Positions 42,800 to 53,570 of a stretch of DNA of 64,000 nt are shown piece after piece. The notes under the pieces were generated by a model, which was not told where the DNA came from, ran no database searches, and saw only the letters and a program-made list of their open reading frames with translations. The number at the start of each line of letters is the position of its first letter. Positions within the stretch are counted from its first letter, which is position 1. Made by a program: the position numbers and the translations under genes. Source of the stretch: Paroedura picta (Eukaryota > Chordata > Lepidosauria > Squamata > Gekkonidae); contig NC_135386.1 in the NCBI RefSeq assembly GCF_049243985.1, forward strand, positions 11,679,328 to 11,743,327, written 5' to 3'.

Positions 42800-43660
42800 C
42801 ATTCCGCACCGGGATCCATGTAGCAAATTGTTTGCTGAACGAAAAATCGCCATTTAAAATAGTGGAATTTGTCGTTATGCATACCTGCCTTTGTAGTGGA
42901 ATCCAGTTGCATTTCTATCGTTTCCCACAGGGTTCCGGTCTCGGCAAAAATCGCTAGAAAGGAAGCGCTATTGCTGAGCTGTGTCCCGCCCCTGGCCGTT
43001 AAGCAGCCAATGGGCGGCCGTTAGCCTGCTCCCAAACAGCCCCTTTCCCTTTAAGGAAGGTTTAAAAAAAAAACACACCTGTTGCAATGAATATGTGTTG
43101 ATTCGTTGCAACTGAGAGACCCATCCAGCTAGCAGGTGATGTTTGAGCTGCCGTTTCATCGTTGCCACGCTCCCCCTGAGTGAAACCCCCCCCCTCATGG
43201 GCGCGATTTTCGGCCAAAAACAGTGTGAAAATAAAGTGAAAATAAACCAGCAAACGGGCTTGGTGACTTTAAACAGAGGGACTGCAGCCGGGGAAGCCTC
43301 ACTGGGTAAATGAAGGCTCGCTGGTGCGTTGATCTCCGCTTGCTCAGAGAAAAAAAAATGGCGATCGCTTCGCCGGAAGATCAGAGGAGAGAGCCAGGGA
43401 GAGGGACTTTGCAGAAACCGCAACAATGGTAACGCACAGAACTTTCCCGCTAGTGTTGCAGATTGGTTGCAGGAGTGTAGCGCTTTCCAGAGGGTGAATC
43501 CACTTTTTGGGATTTCCCTGAAAGCGCTACAACGAAGCGCTTTTTGCGGATCGGATTCAGGAGTGTTGCAGATTGTCAACGACGTTGTGCATAACGGCAA
43601 AACTGTAGTGATTTCAATTAGTAACCATTGTGCTATTTTGGAAGAATGTGGAAAGCCCCT
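42800..43660 (-). mobile_element. PIF/Harbinger-like non-autonomous element, copy 1
   Basis: Matches 52089-52966 in reverse over nearly its whole length: cgcaccggga near one end, gaaagcccctga at the other. The terminus at 42800 is eroded. It is not coding: the open frames inside are not shared with the other copy. Confidence 0.75.
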
Positions 43661-43715
43661 GAGTTTCGTTTAGCTGAAGGCCTCTTTATTTGCAGTAACT
43701 ATAGAGCAGGTAACT

Positions 43716-43775
43716 TCAGGTGGGCAGCAGAACAAAGTTCAAGTCCATTGGCGCCTTTAAGACCAGGCAGTCTCA
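43716..43775 (+). repeat. Penelope-type terminal repeat piece
   Basis: agcagaacaaagttcaagtcc...ggcgcctttaagacc matches one half of the foldback repeat at 6683 and directly precedes the Penelope-like RT remnant. Confidence 0.6.
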
Positions 43776-43779
43776 GGAA

Positions 43780-44425
43780 CAATCCAAATATAATTAAAGA
43801 GGCCGACAAAGGTGGAGCTGTTGTTATCGTGGAGGGATCAGACAACAACTTACAAATTGTGCTTTTTACAAAGGACTACCCTCAGATCCCACACAGGGAT
43901 ACAAAAAAGAACTAAACAAGATCCTATGCCTATGGGGGGGGGGAATCCTTTTAGACACGCTGTGGGAACCTCAACCAGGTATCTTTATTTTCTACCAAAA
44001 ATGTACAAACCTGGCAACCCAGGACACCGCATGGCCTCAGGCATAGGTACTCTCACCATGGGGGGCTTCTGGACACAAAGGCTCTATTCTGACCTTACGC
44101 CCCTAGTTATGTGTGTGAAATCCCAGATTTCCTAAATAAAATATCATCTTTGAATAGCCACCATGTTGGCCACCATGAATGTGGAATCTCTGTACGCCGA
44201 TCCACCTAAATCCATGGGAAGCTGGATTACAAACCATAAGAAACATGACTTCTGACAACAGTATAGTTGACCTTGCCACCCAACTCTGCCATTCTGTTCT
44301 CACCCATCACTACTTCAAATCTGCTAACAACGTGTACTTTCAGATCAACAGTACAGCCAGGGGAACCTGCACAGCACCACAGTATGCTACCGTTTTCGTG
44401 GCTGTTGTCACTGGATGAAATTTGG
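43780..44425 (+). mobile_element. Penelope-like retroelement RT remnant
   Basis: Frames in this stretch show Penelope hallmarks: IIKEADKGGAVVIVEGSDNN, FTKDYPQIPH, YLYFLPKMYKPGNPGHR and VYFQINSTARGTCTAPQYAT (normally NG-TAMG-T-MAPQYAN). The frame changes several times and the GIY-YIG endonuclease is not seen, so it is a dead fragment. Confidence 0.8.
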
Positions 44426-44513
44426 GAAAGGGCCAGTTCTTCAAGGTAGGTGAATGGATGAATTAATATGCAGGTAATAGATGGATGCGTAGAGCTCTAG
44501 GCATGATCTAAGG

Positions 44514-44649
44514 CAGGGGTAGTCAACCTGTGGTCCTCCAGATGTCCATGGACTACAATTCCCATGAGCCCCTGCCAGCGAATGCTGGCAGGGGCTCATG
44601 GGAATTGTAGTCCATGGACATCTGGAGAACCACAGGTTGACTAACCCTG
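44514..44649 (+). mobile_element. hAT MITE family A (CAACC subfamily)
   Basis: Complete. Flanks atctaagg/atctcaac are partly alike. Confidence 0.93.
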
Positions 44650-44924
44650 ATCTCAACTGTTTGAGCATTCATCTCAGGCTGCATAAAGCCCACCATGCAA
44701 ATCAGCAATTTGAAGATCACTTGTAACTTTGGGAGATCTCCAGGCACCACCAGGAGGTTGGCATGCAGCTGTACATTTAACAACTGGAGACTTTCAATGG
44801 CCCTCAACTTTGAGCTGCTTATGTGAATGTTTCAAGGCCAGAAATTGCCCGGCCAGTGAAGCCTGCATGCTCTGCAGTCTGATGCAACTTCTGTGTTCGC
44901 CTAGGCATGTTTCATTTGCTTTAT

Positions 44925-45050
44925 TTTTGTTTATACTGCCCTCCTAGCGAACCGGCTCAGGGCAGTGCACAATGCTGTATGTAAAATACAATAGTTAAAA
45001 ACAAATATCAATTAGAATTGATTTAAAATGAGAAATACAAGCAGGTTAAT
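44925..45050 (+). repeat. unclassified squamate repeat (tactgccctcctagcg type)
   Basis: T-rich start, cggctcagggcagtgcaca block, then an A-rich tail with ataaaatac-like words. Ends at the CR1 fragment. Confidence 0.45.
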
Positions 45051-45127
45051 CATAGAATCATAGAGTTGGAAGGGGCCATACAGGCCATCTAGTCCAACCC
45101 CCTGCTCAACGCAGGATCAGCCCTAAG
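45051..45127 (-). mobile_element. CR1 LINE 3' terminal fragment
   Basis: About 77 bp of the CR1 3' end (atagaatcatagagttgg to ggatcagccctaag). Confidence 0.9.
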
Positions 45128-45299
45128 GTTAACACATCAGTAACAACAATTCCCAATCCCAAAGGCTTCTTGCATGGAGAATGAATAGACAGGTGGAGCC
45201 AACCTGGCCCCAACTGAAAGCTCTGCCTTGCGGGCCCTGAAGAACTGTGCCAGCTTTCGTGGCCATGGATCCATCAAGGTCCGTATGGTCTGCTCAGAG

Positions 45300-45445
45300 T
45301 AGCAGTGGCTCTCCAGGGTCTCAGGGTCTTTCACATCACCTTCTACCTGGTCCCTTTTCAACTGGAGATGCAAGAGACTGAACCTGGTGCCTTCTGCATG
45401 CCAACCAGGTGCTCTGCCACACAGCCATGGCCCTCTCCCACTTGC
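45300..45445 (-). repeat. tRNA-derived SINE, reverse
   Basis: tttcacatcacc, caactggagatgcaagagac, reverse B box (gactgaacctggtgcc) and gcatgccaaccaggtgctctg. Same family as 3850 and 18915. Confidence 0.7.
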
Positions 45446-46126
45446 TAATCTCCAGCTGTGGCTTGCGGATGAAAGTTGCTCTGCCTTCTTGCAGTGAGAA
45501 TCCCTCCGCGTCAGAGGTTCAGGGTTTCTAGATGAGAGGCCTTTCCAGGCCCACTTGAACCCTGGCTTCTCTTTCAGCAGAAATGAAACACTGGTTTGAA
45601 AAATGACACGGAAAAAGGGGTCAGAGTGACCTACTTGGCAGCCTGACACAGGTATTGATTGTCTTGTGACTGCAAGTCTAGGAACTTGGCAATTAGGGGA
45701 GGGAAAACCCTCGTGCCAGGGAAGGGCGGTACAAAGGCCTTGGTTCCTTTTTGCCATTGTTTACAGGTCTCTCAATCATCTACAGGTATCCTGGACGACT
45801 TGGCACGGCTCCTTCGGGTTAGGTTTTCAACCAAGTGTGGCAAAAATGGTTCTGTTCTGCAGAAAGGCCCTACCTGTTTGAGTTCGGCTTTTTGATACAC
45901 GAATGTTTGCAACCACAACCAACCTAGCGAAAAAGAGCTGGCCGTTTCAAGGTTCTTCTTGGTGGGGAGGAAGTAGAATCTGCATGGCATGCGTAGGGGG
46001 TCTGATCATTTCAAAGGATGTTTTTTTCTTCTAAAGATAACACATCTGATTTCCATGGGGAGCCTGCTTGAAGCAAAGGGAAGGAGCTCTTTAGCTGAAA
46101 GCCCCATGCAGTTTTATGCTATAAAT
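45446..46126. other. intergenic DNA, nothing recognised
   Basis: A 206-codon minus frame crosses 45137-45757, but it runs through the SINE and shows no known domain, so it is not called a gene. Confidence 0.45.
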
Positions 46127-46264
46127 CAGGGGTAGTCAAACTGCAGCCCTCCAGATGTCCATGGACTACAATTCCCAGGAGCCCCCTGCCAGCGAATGCT
46201 GGCAGGGGGCTCCTGGGAATTGTAGTCCATGGACATCTGGAGGGCCGCAGTTTGACTACCCCTG
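46127..46264 (+). mobile_element. hAT MITE family A
   Basis: Perfect duplication ctataaat on both sides. Confidence 0.96.
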
Positions 46265-46877
46265 CTATAAATATATGGCGACCAGAGCATCACGGAGCAT
46301 GTGAAGGGAGTTTTGCGGCTTGTGTCTGCCCAGTGAAGGAGATTTGCACTCCAGGTCTTTAAGCCTGGGCATGGCTGGAACGGAGAGCCGTCTTCTTGCT
46401 GTTTCTTCCTAGCTGGAATCATTTTTATTTATTTATTTGAAGATATTCTGAAGACCTGCCTGAGGCATCTCTACCCCTTTTTCCTGAGCCTGGAGGTTTG
46501 TGGTCCAAGTAGTGGTAAAAATTTACCTGCGAAGGTGCTAGCGTACTGACACGCAAAATGTGGGAGGGGGGAGTGATGAGGGCAGTACTTGGCCAGGCAA
46601 GTGGCAAGCGAGCTGAGTTGGTGCTGTGGGGCTCCAGGAGGCACTCATGGACAGCCCCCCGCCCCCCAAGGCACCCAGTGACTCAGGAGCTCACCTGGAT
46701 GGCTTGTATGGAGGCCCAGCCCTGTGTATTGAGCAAAGTGGTTTGGTATACAACTGTTCAGTGTGAGCAACAGGAATCACCTCTCCAGGTTTTGTCCCTT
46801 CTGCCTGCCTGTCCCACTCTAGGATCACAAGATCTCAGCCAATGGCAGCCACTGCCTACCCCAATGTGACCTGAATT

Positions 46878-47044
46878 ACAGATGGTCATCTAGTCCAGCC
46901 CCTGGCAGAAAGCAGGAAATTCACAACTACCTGCCTACCCACAGGGGCCCCAATTCCATGCTCAAATGATGCCCCCCCCAAAAAAAACCCAACCAAGAAT
47001 CCCTTGCCAGTCTGGCCTGGAGAAGATTTGCCTCGTGACCCCAG
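46878..47044 (-). repeat. older CR1-like fragment (tentative)
   Basis: Starts gatggtcatctagtccagcc like a CR1 3' region, then diverges. Sits beside the Gypsy fossil. Confidence 0.4.
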
Positions 47045-47529
47045 TATTCCCTGGGCCTGCAAGAGAGGGCCACAAGAGCCAAGCATGGACACAGTCCCTT
47101 CTGGCCAGACACTTGCAGTCGAATGTGGACGACCCACAAACCCTCAGGAACGTGTTGCGCTGGGCATGCTGTTCCACGATGCTGTCGGCCAGGAAGGGGA
47201 ACTCCCCCATCTGAATATGGGCCTCCCACTTTACAGGTTGGCTCAAGTCGAAAGGCTCTTGGCGGCCCCGAGTGGCCATGTTGGTTCCCGCTTGACCGAG
47301 TCTGCTCTCCAGCCGTGCGTTCAGTAGGTCACACGGTCCCATCCCCGGAGATCAGGGCACCGAGTGGGCAGTGATTCAGCAGGAAGATCGTCCCCTTTGG
47401 AAGGCAGGGCTCCACACCAGCAAAATTCAGCAGCTTTGTCCCTCTTTGGACGGCAGGACTCTGCATCTGCAGTTGCAGATTGCTTACTAGCGCGGCTTGC
47501 TAACATCGCGATCCCATCTTCGTTGCCAG
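47045..47529 (-). mobile_element. Ty3/Gypsy fossil, leader and start of gag region
   Basis: Lies directly inside the LTR at 47530-47814 on the minus strand, starting with the tggcaacgaagatggga leader typical of Gypsy elements. Broken; only the 5' part of the element is present. Confidence 0.55.
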
Positions 47530-47814
47530 TGTTAAATATGTGGGTCCAAGAACCACATGACACTGGAATCATTGCAGCGCTTTAATTGCCAAGACACACA
47601 ATACAAACAGCACTAAGTCTTTACTGACTATCCCTCCCCAAGACCCCAACATATATACAGAGTGAGAACCATGGGGCTGGCCAGGGCGGTGACTGAACCC
47701 CTTGATTGGTTCAAACTGATTGGCTGTTGCAGAGGCTGTGATGGTTACCTGATCCTAATGCAGACCATGTGCTCAGTCCTCTGTAGGATCGCCCACCTAC
47801 CTGCATACACAACA
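47530..47814 (-). mobile_element. Ty3/Gypsy LTR (fossil)
   Basis: About 285 bp with TGTT...AACA ends. On the minus strand it carries a TATA-like tatatatg and an attaaa poly(A)-like signal, then the leader of the internal region. No second LTR is found in the window. Confidence 0.65.
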
Positions 47815-48160
47815 CCCCTCACCATTTTTGTTGCCCTCCTCTGGACGGACTCAAGTTTGTCTAAATTCTTCTTCAATTGTGGTGCCCAAAACTGAATGCA
47901 GTATTCTGAGGTCTAACCAGAGCAGAGTAAAGTGGTAACATCACCTCGCGTAATCTGGACACTATGCTTCTTTTGATAGAGCCCCAAATCCCATTTGCCT
48001 TTTTAGCCACCGAGTCACACTGCTGACTCATGTTCAGTGTCTGGTCTGCTCAGACCCCAGATCCTTTTCACACGTACTACTGCCCAGACAAGTCTCCCCC
48101 ATCCCATAATGAGGCCTTTGATTTTTCCTACCTAAATGGATGAGGGTCAGTTCATCCAAT
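47815..48160 (-). mobile_element. older CR1 LINE fragment
   Basis: Reverse CR1 ORF2 3' region (ttgttgccctcctctggac, gtggtgcccaaaactga, gagtcacactgctgactcatg). More diverged than the young CR1 copies. Confidence 0.8.
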
Positions 48161-48672
48161 CCGTTGCCAGAGACATTTGTGGGTGTGGACAGCAGCTGAC
48201 CTGAGCTTTGCCTGTGCCCCAGCCATGTTTTTCCAGGAAAGCTGGAAATGGTGTGTGAACCTCAGCACATTCCTGGGCCTCCCGGGGGCCCTCCCCATCC
48301 CGCTGCCACACGCAGGACAGCAAGCAGCTTTTTCCTTTGCCTTGAAACAATGGGGCAGGTGACTCAGCGTCTGGCTTCGGAAGGATCAAACCCATCATAG
48401 TAGATCTGCCAGGGACACAACTTCCTAGAAGCAGGACAGCGCTTGGAAGGGAAATGGACCACTCAGCAAAAAGAGATGCAAACAGAACATTTGGGGGGGG
48501 GGGTTGAGACATGGGAAGCCGGAGGATGGAGAAGCCATTGAGATACCAGCAGCTGCTCTGCTGGAGACAAACACAAAGTTCTCATCTGGAAGCTGCCAGC
48601 AGCTGCTAAGTCCAGAGGGTGGTCCAAGTGGAAATGGGAGTCCCTGTTTTTTGCCCTAGACCAGGGATGACA
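48161..48672. other. intergenic DNA, nothing recognised
   Basis: No gene or repeat was identified apart from a G run near 48493-48504. Confidence 0.45.
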
Positions 48673-48958
48673 GAATCACAGAATCATAGAGTTGGAAGGG
48701 GCCATACAGGCCATCTAGTCCAACCCCCTGCTCAACGCAGGATTAGCCCAAAGCATCCTAAAGCATCCAAGAAAAGTGTGTATCCAACCTTTGCTTGAAG
48801 ACTGCCAGTGAGGGGGAGCTCACCACCTCCTTAGGCAGCCTATTCCACTGCTGAACTACTCTGACTGTGAAATTTCCCCCCCTGATATCTTGGCCTATAT
48901 CGTTGTACTTGTAGTTTAAACCCATTACTGCACATCCTTTCCTCTGCAGCCAAGGGGA
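48673..48958 (-). mobile_element. CR1 LINE 3' fragment
   Basis: From the 3' end (gaatcatagagttgg) to tcctctgcagcca, where homology stops. Confidence 0.9.
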
Positions 48959-49389
48959 CCAGCATGACCAAACTGGCCCTCCAGATGCTGGCGCAATGTG
49001 TGTGACTGTTCAACTGTAGGTTTGCCAACCTCCCAGTGGAGCCCAGAGACCTCCTCTGGAGAAAATGGCTGTTCTGGAGGGTGGAGTCAATGGCATCCCA
49101 TCCCTGCTGAACTCCCTCCCACCTCCTAGCCTTGCTAAGACACACACCATCCCACAGATTTCTGCCAGGGCAGCTTGCAGTGGTGGCACCACCAGAGAAC
49201 TGCCCACAGAAGCTGCAGAGCTGCTGATTTAGCCACTAGGAGATAGCAAAAAATATAGCCTGGATTATAGTTGAATCGCTGCCTTTCCTCCAGGAGCGTC
49301 ACACCTCCTTTCTGTCGCCTCCTTAGAAAGCAACTTAATCCAAAATTAGAGTTGGAAGGATAGATGAAAATTCTCCAACATCCTTTCAC

Positions 49390-49637
49390 CAGTTTGGCGT
49401 CGTGGTTAGGAGTGCGGACTTCTAATCTGGCATGCCGGGTTCAATTCTGCACTCTCCCACATGCAGCCAGCTGGGTGAACTTGGGCTCACCACAGCACTG
49501 ATAAAACTGTTCTGACCGAGCAGGAATATCAGGGCTCTCTCAGCCTCACCCACCCCACAGGGGGTCTGTTGTGGGGAGAGGAATGGGAAGACTCCTTCTG
49601 GTAGAGAAAAGCGGCATATAAGAACCAGCTCTTCTTC
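49390..49637 (+). mobile_element. tRNA-derived squamate SINE
   Basis: A box cgtggttaggagtg, B box gggttcaattctg, body and cttcttcttt tail. A deletion near 49585 shortens the body. Confidence 0.88.
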
Positions 49638-50136
49638 TTTTTCCTCACATTCTGGTGTCCAGCTTCCCCTTTCTGCTCCAATCAAATGTTTTAGAATCAA
49701 TTGTACCCATTTCTTCCCAAATCAGTATTTGGATAGAAGGTATGAGTAGGGGAAAGGTCACCTTGGAATATATTTTGCTGTTTTGGGAAGGATTTGAGGA
49801 AGAAATATTTAGGGTCATTTTTATCTTATAAATGTTATCGTTCTTCACAGAGTTTAATATAGATGTTACTTTTAGATACAGATAATAGGATTCCGTTTTT
49901 AGTAGCAATTCTTTTGTTGGAAGTAATTGTTATGGACCATGCAGTGTAAAATTTACAAGACCACGACAAAGACAGCTAATCAGCAAGAGGATTTATTTAG
50001 GATACATGTTTGCAAGCATGGAGAGAAAGCCAACTGGAGCATTCTCTGAAGTCTGCATCAGTGCAGCTCATTTTTAAGACTTTGAGACGTCATCATGAGG
50101 TATCCTGAAGCTCACTCCCTATCTGTCCCTCTAACC
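49638..50136. other. AT-rich intergenic DNA
   Basis: Nothing recognised. Confidence 0.45.
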
Positions 50137-50274
50137 CAGGGGTAGCCAAACTGCGGCCCTCCAGATGTCTGTGGACTACAATTCCCAGGAGCCCTCTGCC
50201 AGCATTCGCTGGCAGGGGGCTCCTGGGAATTGTAGTCCACGGACATCTGGAGGGCCGCAGTTTGACTACCCCTG
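50137..50274 (+). mobile_element. hAT MITE family A
   Basis: Complete. Both arms share the change gtctgtgg/ccacggac relative to the consensus. No clear duplication. Confidence 0.93.
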
Positions 50275-50654
50275 CCCAGTCAGGTCACATGGAGGGCTCC
50301 CAGTCTAACCTATCACCGACGAATATATCTTATTTCATATACTTATTTTTTATAGAGAGAGATACTACATTCAGGTGCTATAAATCTCCTGTTTTGTAGC
50401 AATTATAGCTTCTATATTCCCCTTTTGACAAATTCAAGGTTACCTTCAGAGATAAAGAAATAACTTGATACACGTGGTGTTACAACAGCTTAAAATGCAC
50501 TCTGTCTGACCTAAGAATGAACCATGGACAGACTGTAGCTATGACTCAATTGTGTTCCACAAAACTATATAATCCATTTCATAATTAAATGTGAAATGGG
50601 ATAAGAAAGGGTTGTTTCTCCGTGATGCTCCTTGTGACCAGTTAGCCGTTAATG
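50275..50654. other. AT-rich intergenic DNA
   Basis: Nothing recognised. Confidence 0.4.
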
Positions 50655-51643
50655 AATCATAGAATCATAGAATCATAGAGTTGGAAGGGGCCATACAGGC
50701 CATCTAATCCAACCCCCTGCTCAACGCAGGATCAGCCCAGAGCATCCAAGAAAAGTGTGTATCCAGCCTTTGCTTGAAGATTGCCAGTGAGGGGGAGCTC
50801 ACCACCTCCTTAGGCAGCCTATTCCACTGCTGAACTACTCTGACTGTGAAAAGTTTTCTCCTGATATCTAGCCTATATCGTTGTACTTGGAGTTTAAACC
50901 CATTACTGCATGTCCTCTCCTCTGCAGCCAACAGAAACAGCATCCTGCCCTCCTCCAAGTGACAACCTTTCAAATACTTAAAGAGGGCTATCATGTCCCC
51001 TCTCAACCTCCTTTTCTCCAGGCTGAACATTCCCAAGTCCCTCAACCTATCTTCATAGGGCTTGGTCCCTTGGCCCCACTTCATCTTCGTCACTCTCCTC
51101 TGTACCCTTTCAATTTTATCCATGTCCTTCTTGAAGTGAGGCCTCCAGAACTGCACACAGTACTCCTGGTGTGGTCTGACCAGTGCCGTATACAATGGGA
51201 CTATGACATCTTGTGATTTTGATGTGATGCCCCTGTTGATACAGCCCAATATGGCATTTGCCTTTTTTACCGCTGCATCACACTGCCTGCTCATGTTTAG
51301 TTTACAATCCACAAGTACCCCAAGGTCTCGTTCACACACAGTGTTATCTAGAAGCGTATCCCCCATCCAGTAGGCATGCTTTTCATTTTTCTGACCCAGA
51401 TGCAGAACTTTACACTTATCTTTATTAAATTGCATCTTGTTCTCATTTGCCCATTTTTCCATTGTGTTCAGATCTCGTTGAACTCTGTCTCTATCTTCCG
51501 GAGTATTTGCCAGTCCTCCCAATTTGGTGTCATCTGCAAACTTGATGAGTAGTCCCTCCACCCCCTCATCTAGATCATTAATAAATATGTTAAAAAGTAC
51601 CGGGCCGAGCACCGAGCCCTGAGGTACCCCGCTACTCATCTCT
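50655..51643 (-). mobile_element. CR1 LINE, 5'-truncated, open partial RT frame
   Basis: Minus-strand frame over about 317 codons, from SSGVPQGSVLGPVLFNIFIN through the FADD motif to [10 protein letters not shown]. Nearly identical to the 37.7 kb copy over the shared part. Truncated inside the RT domain. Confidence 0.94.
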
Positions 51644-52088
51644 AAATGCAATATCATTTAAGTAAGTCCCATGGGATCCAGAACTGATCTTGCATGTGTG
51701 ATATGTTTCATGGTGTCTCCGGGAAGCTTATCCCAGCTCTGAAATGTGGAGATCTTTCAAAATAACATTTTTGTCTGGATTGCTGGATGGCGCCCAGCCT
51801 CCCATTCAGTGACAGCTGAAGTCAAACGTCAAGAGGGGCATCCTGCATGAAGTTATTGTTTTACTGTGACTCTCCTGCTTCCCGGATCGCAGCAGATGAA
51901 CATAGAAACCATGTCCATCCATCTATGATCCTTAAATTATTTTCGGCAGTAGTCTCTTTTTAATTCCCACTGGATGAAATCTGGGGAAGGGCCAGTTCTT
52001 CAAGGGAGGTGAGTCGATGAATGAATATGCAAGTAAATCAAATGCTAGATAGATTAGATACATAGAGCTACAGATGCATAGAGACTAA
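51644..52088. other. intergenic DNA, nothing recognised
   Basis: No gene or repeat found before the Harbinger-like element. Confidence 0.4.
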
Positions 52089-52966
52089 GGGGCTTTTTGC
52101 ACGGCTTCAAAATCGCACAATGGTTGCCAATTGGAAACGCTATTGATTTGCCATAACGCACGACGTCGTAGACAATCTGCCACACACCTGAAACCAATCT
52201 GCAAAAAGCGCTTCCTTGTAGCGCTTTCAGGGGAATCCCAAAAAGTGGATTCACCCTCCTGAAAGCGCTACACTCTTGCAACCAATCTGCAACACTAGCG
52301 AAAAAGACCTGTGCGTTAACATTGTTGCGGTTTCTTCAAAGTCCCTCCTCCTGAGCCTGTCCTCCAAACTTCCGACGAAGCGATCGCCATTTTTTTTTCT
52401 CCGAGCGAGCGGGGATAAACGCACCAGCGAGCCTCTTTCTGTTTAGAGGCTTCCCTGGCTTCAGTCCTTCACCTTTAGTCACTAAGCACAAACCACATAA
52501 AAGCCCGTTTGCTGAAATAAAGTCCCTTTATTTTTTACACATTAATTCAGCCGAAAATCGGGCCCGTGAGAGGGGGGGGGATTTTTTTTTTATCACTCGA
52601 GGCAGCGTGGCAACGATCATACGATCAAACGACAGCTCACATTAGGCAGCTGGATGGGTCTCTCTGTTGCAACGAATCTACACAGATTCGTTACAATGGG
52701 TCTGTTTTTTTTTTTTTTTAAACCTTTCTTAAAGGGAAAGGGGCTGTTTGGGAGCATGCTAATGGCTGCCCATTGGCCAGGGGCGAGACGAGCTCGGCAA
52801 TAGCGCTTCCTTTTCTGCCGAGACCGGAAGCTGTGGGAAACGCTACAAAACGCAACTGGATTCCACTACAAAGGCAGGTATGCATAACGACGAATTCCAC
52901 TATTTTAAATGGCGATTTTTCATTCAGTGACCAATTTGCAACAAAGATCCCGGTGCGTAAAGCCCC
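52089..52966 (+). mobile_element. PIF/Harbinger-like non-autonomous element, copy 2
   Basis: 878 bp with inverted ends GGGGCTTTTTGCACGG and CGGTGCGTAAAGCCCC, flanked by TAA (52086-52088, 52967-52969). A 3-bp TAA duplication is typical of PIF/Harbinger elements. No transposase is seen. The middle has A/T homopolymers and repeated short hairpins (gcgctttcaggg / gaaagcgctac). Confidence 0.8.
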
Positions 52967-52969
52967 TAA

Positions 52970-53424
52970 GAGAGGCCAGAGAGGTTGTGCCATAAACTAA
53001 TGAGGAAGACCCCAAATGGGCAGAGACTGTCCAGCTAAGCAGAGGGGCCAAGAGGCACCACCACAGGTCACTATGCTAAGATTCTCTCTGCCACTTCTGC
53101 ACCAGACAGATCTGAACCAGATAACATATGGAAACAATAACTAGATTTGATGTTAGCAGCATAGGAGTTCCTTAGTTCTCTTTTTGTACTCTGTATATCC
53201 CCCCTTCCAATTCCTCATGTTATTATTTTATTCAGATTATTTTAATCACCCTTTCTCTGAGAGTTCAGGTTGGTGCATGTCTCTTTCCCTTCTTCCATTT
53301 GATCCTTCCAATGATGCTTCAAGGAGGTGTAGGCTGCAAGAGAGAGCTCAAGGTCACCTAGCAGACTGTGGTTCAACAAGTGCAGAGATTTCTAGCATTG
53401 TATCTGCTGTTGCCAGATAGGGAA
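52970..53424. other. intergenic DNA, nothing recognised
   Basis: No gene or repeat could be supported. Confidence 0.4.
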
Positions 53425-53570
53425 GGTGGCACAGCGTGGTCTGATCTCATCAGATCTTGGAAGACTGCAGACAGGCAATGGCAAGCCACCCCTGCTTCTT
53501 CTCACTTGCCTTGAGGGCTCCCATTGGGGTCACCATAAGTCAGTTCCAGCTTCACGGCTCCATAACACAA
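53425..53570 (+). repeat. 5S-rRNA-derived SINE
   Basis: Head tggtctgatctcatcagatcttgg mirrors the 5S rRNA internal control region, followed by caggcaatggcaagccacc and the tail caccataagtcagttcc. Confidence 0.75.

Noticed and set aside
42968-43600. 210-codon minus frame in the Harbinger-like element
   Set aside because: Not preserved in the sister copy at 52089-52966 and no transposase motif.
45137-45757. 206-codon minus frame
   Set aside because: Crosses a tRNA-derived SINE and has no recognisable domain.
53425-53470. 5S rRNA gene
   Set aside because: Only a diverged internal promoter region followed by a SINE body and tail.
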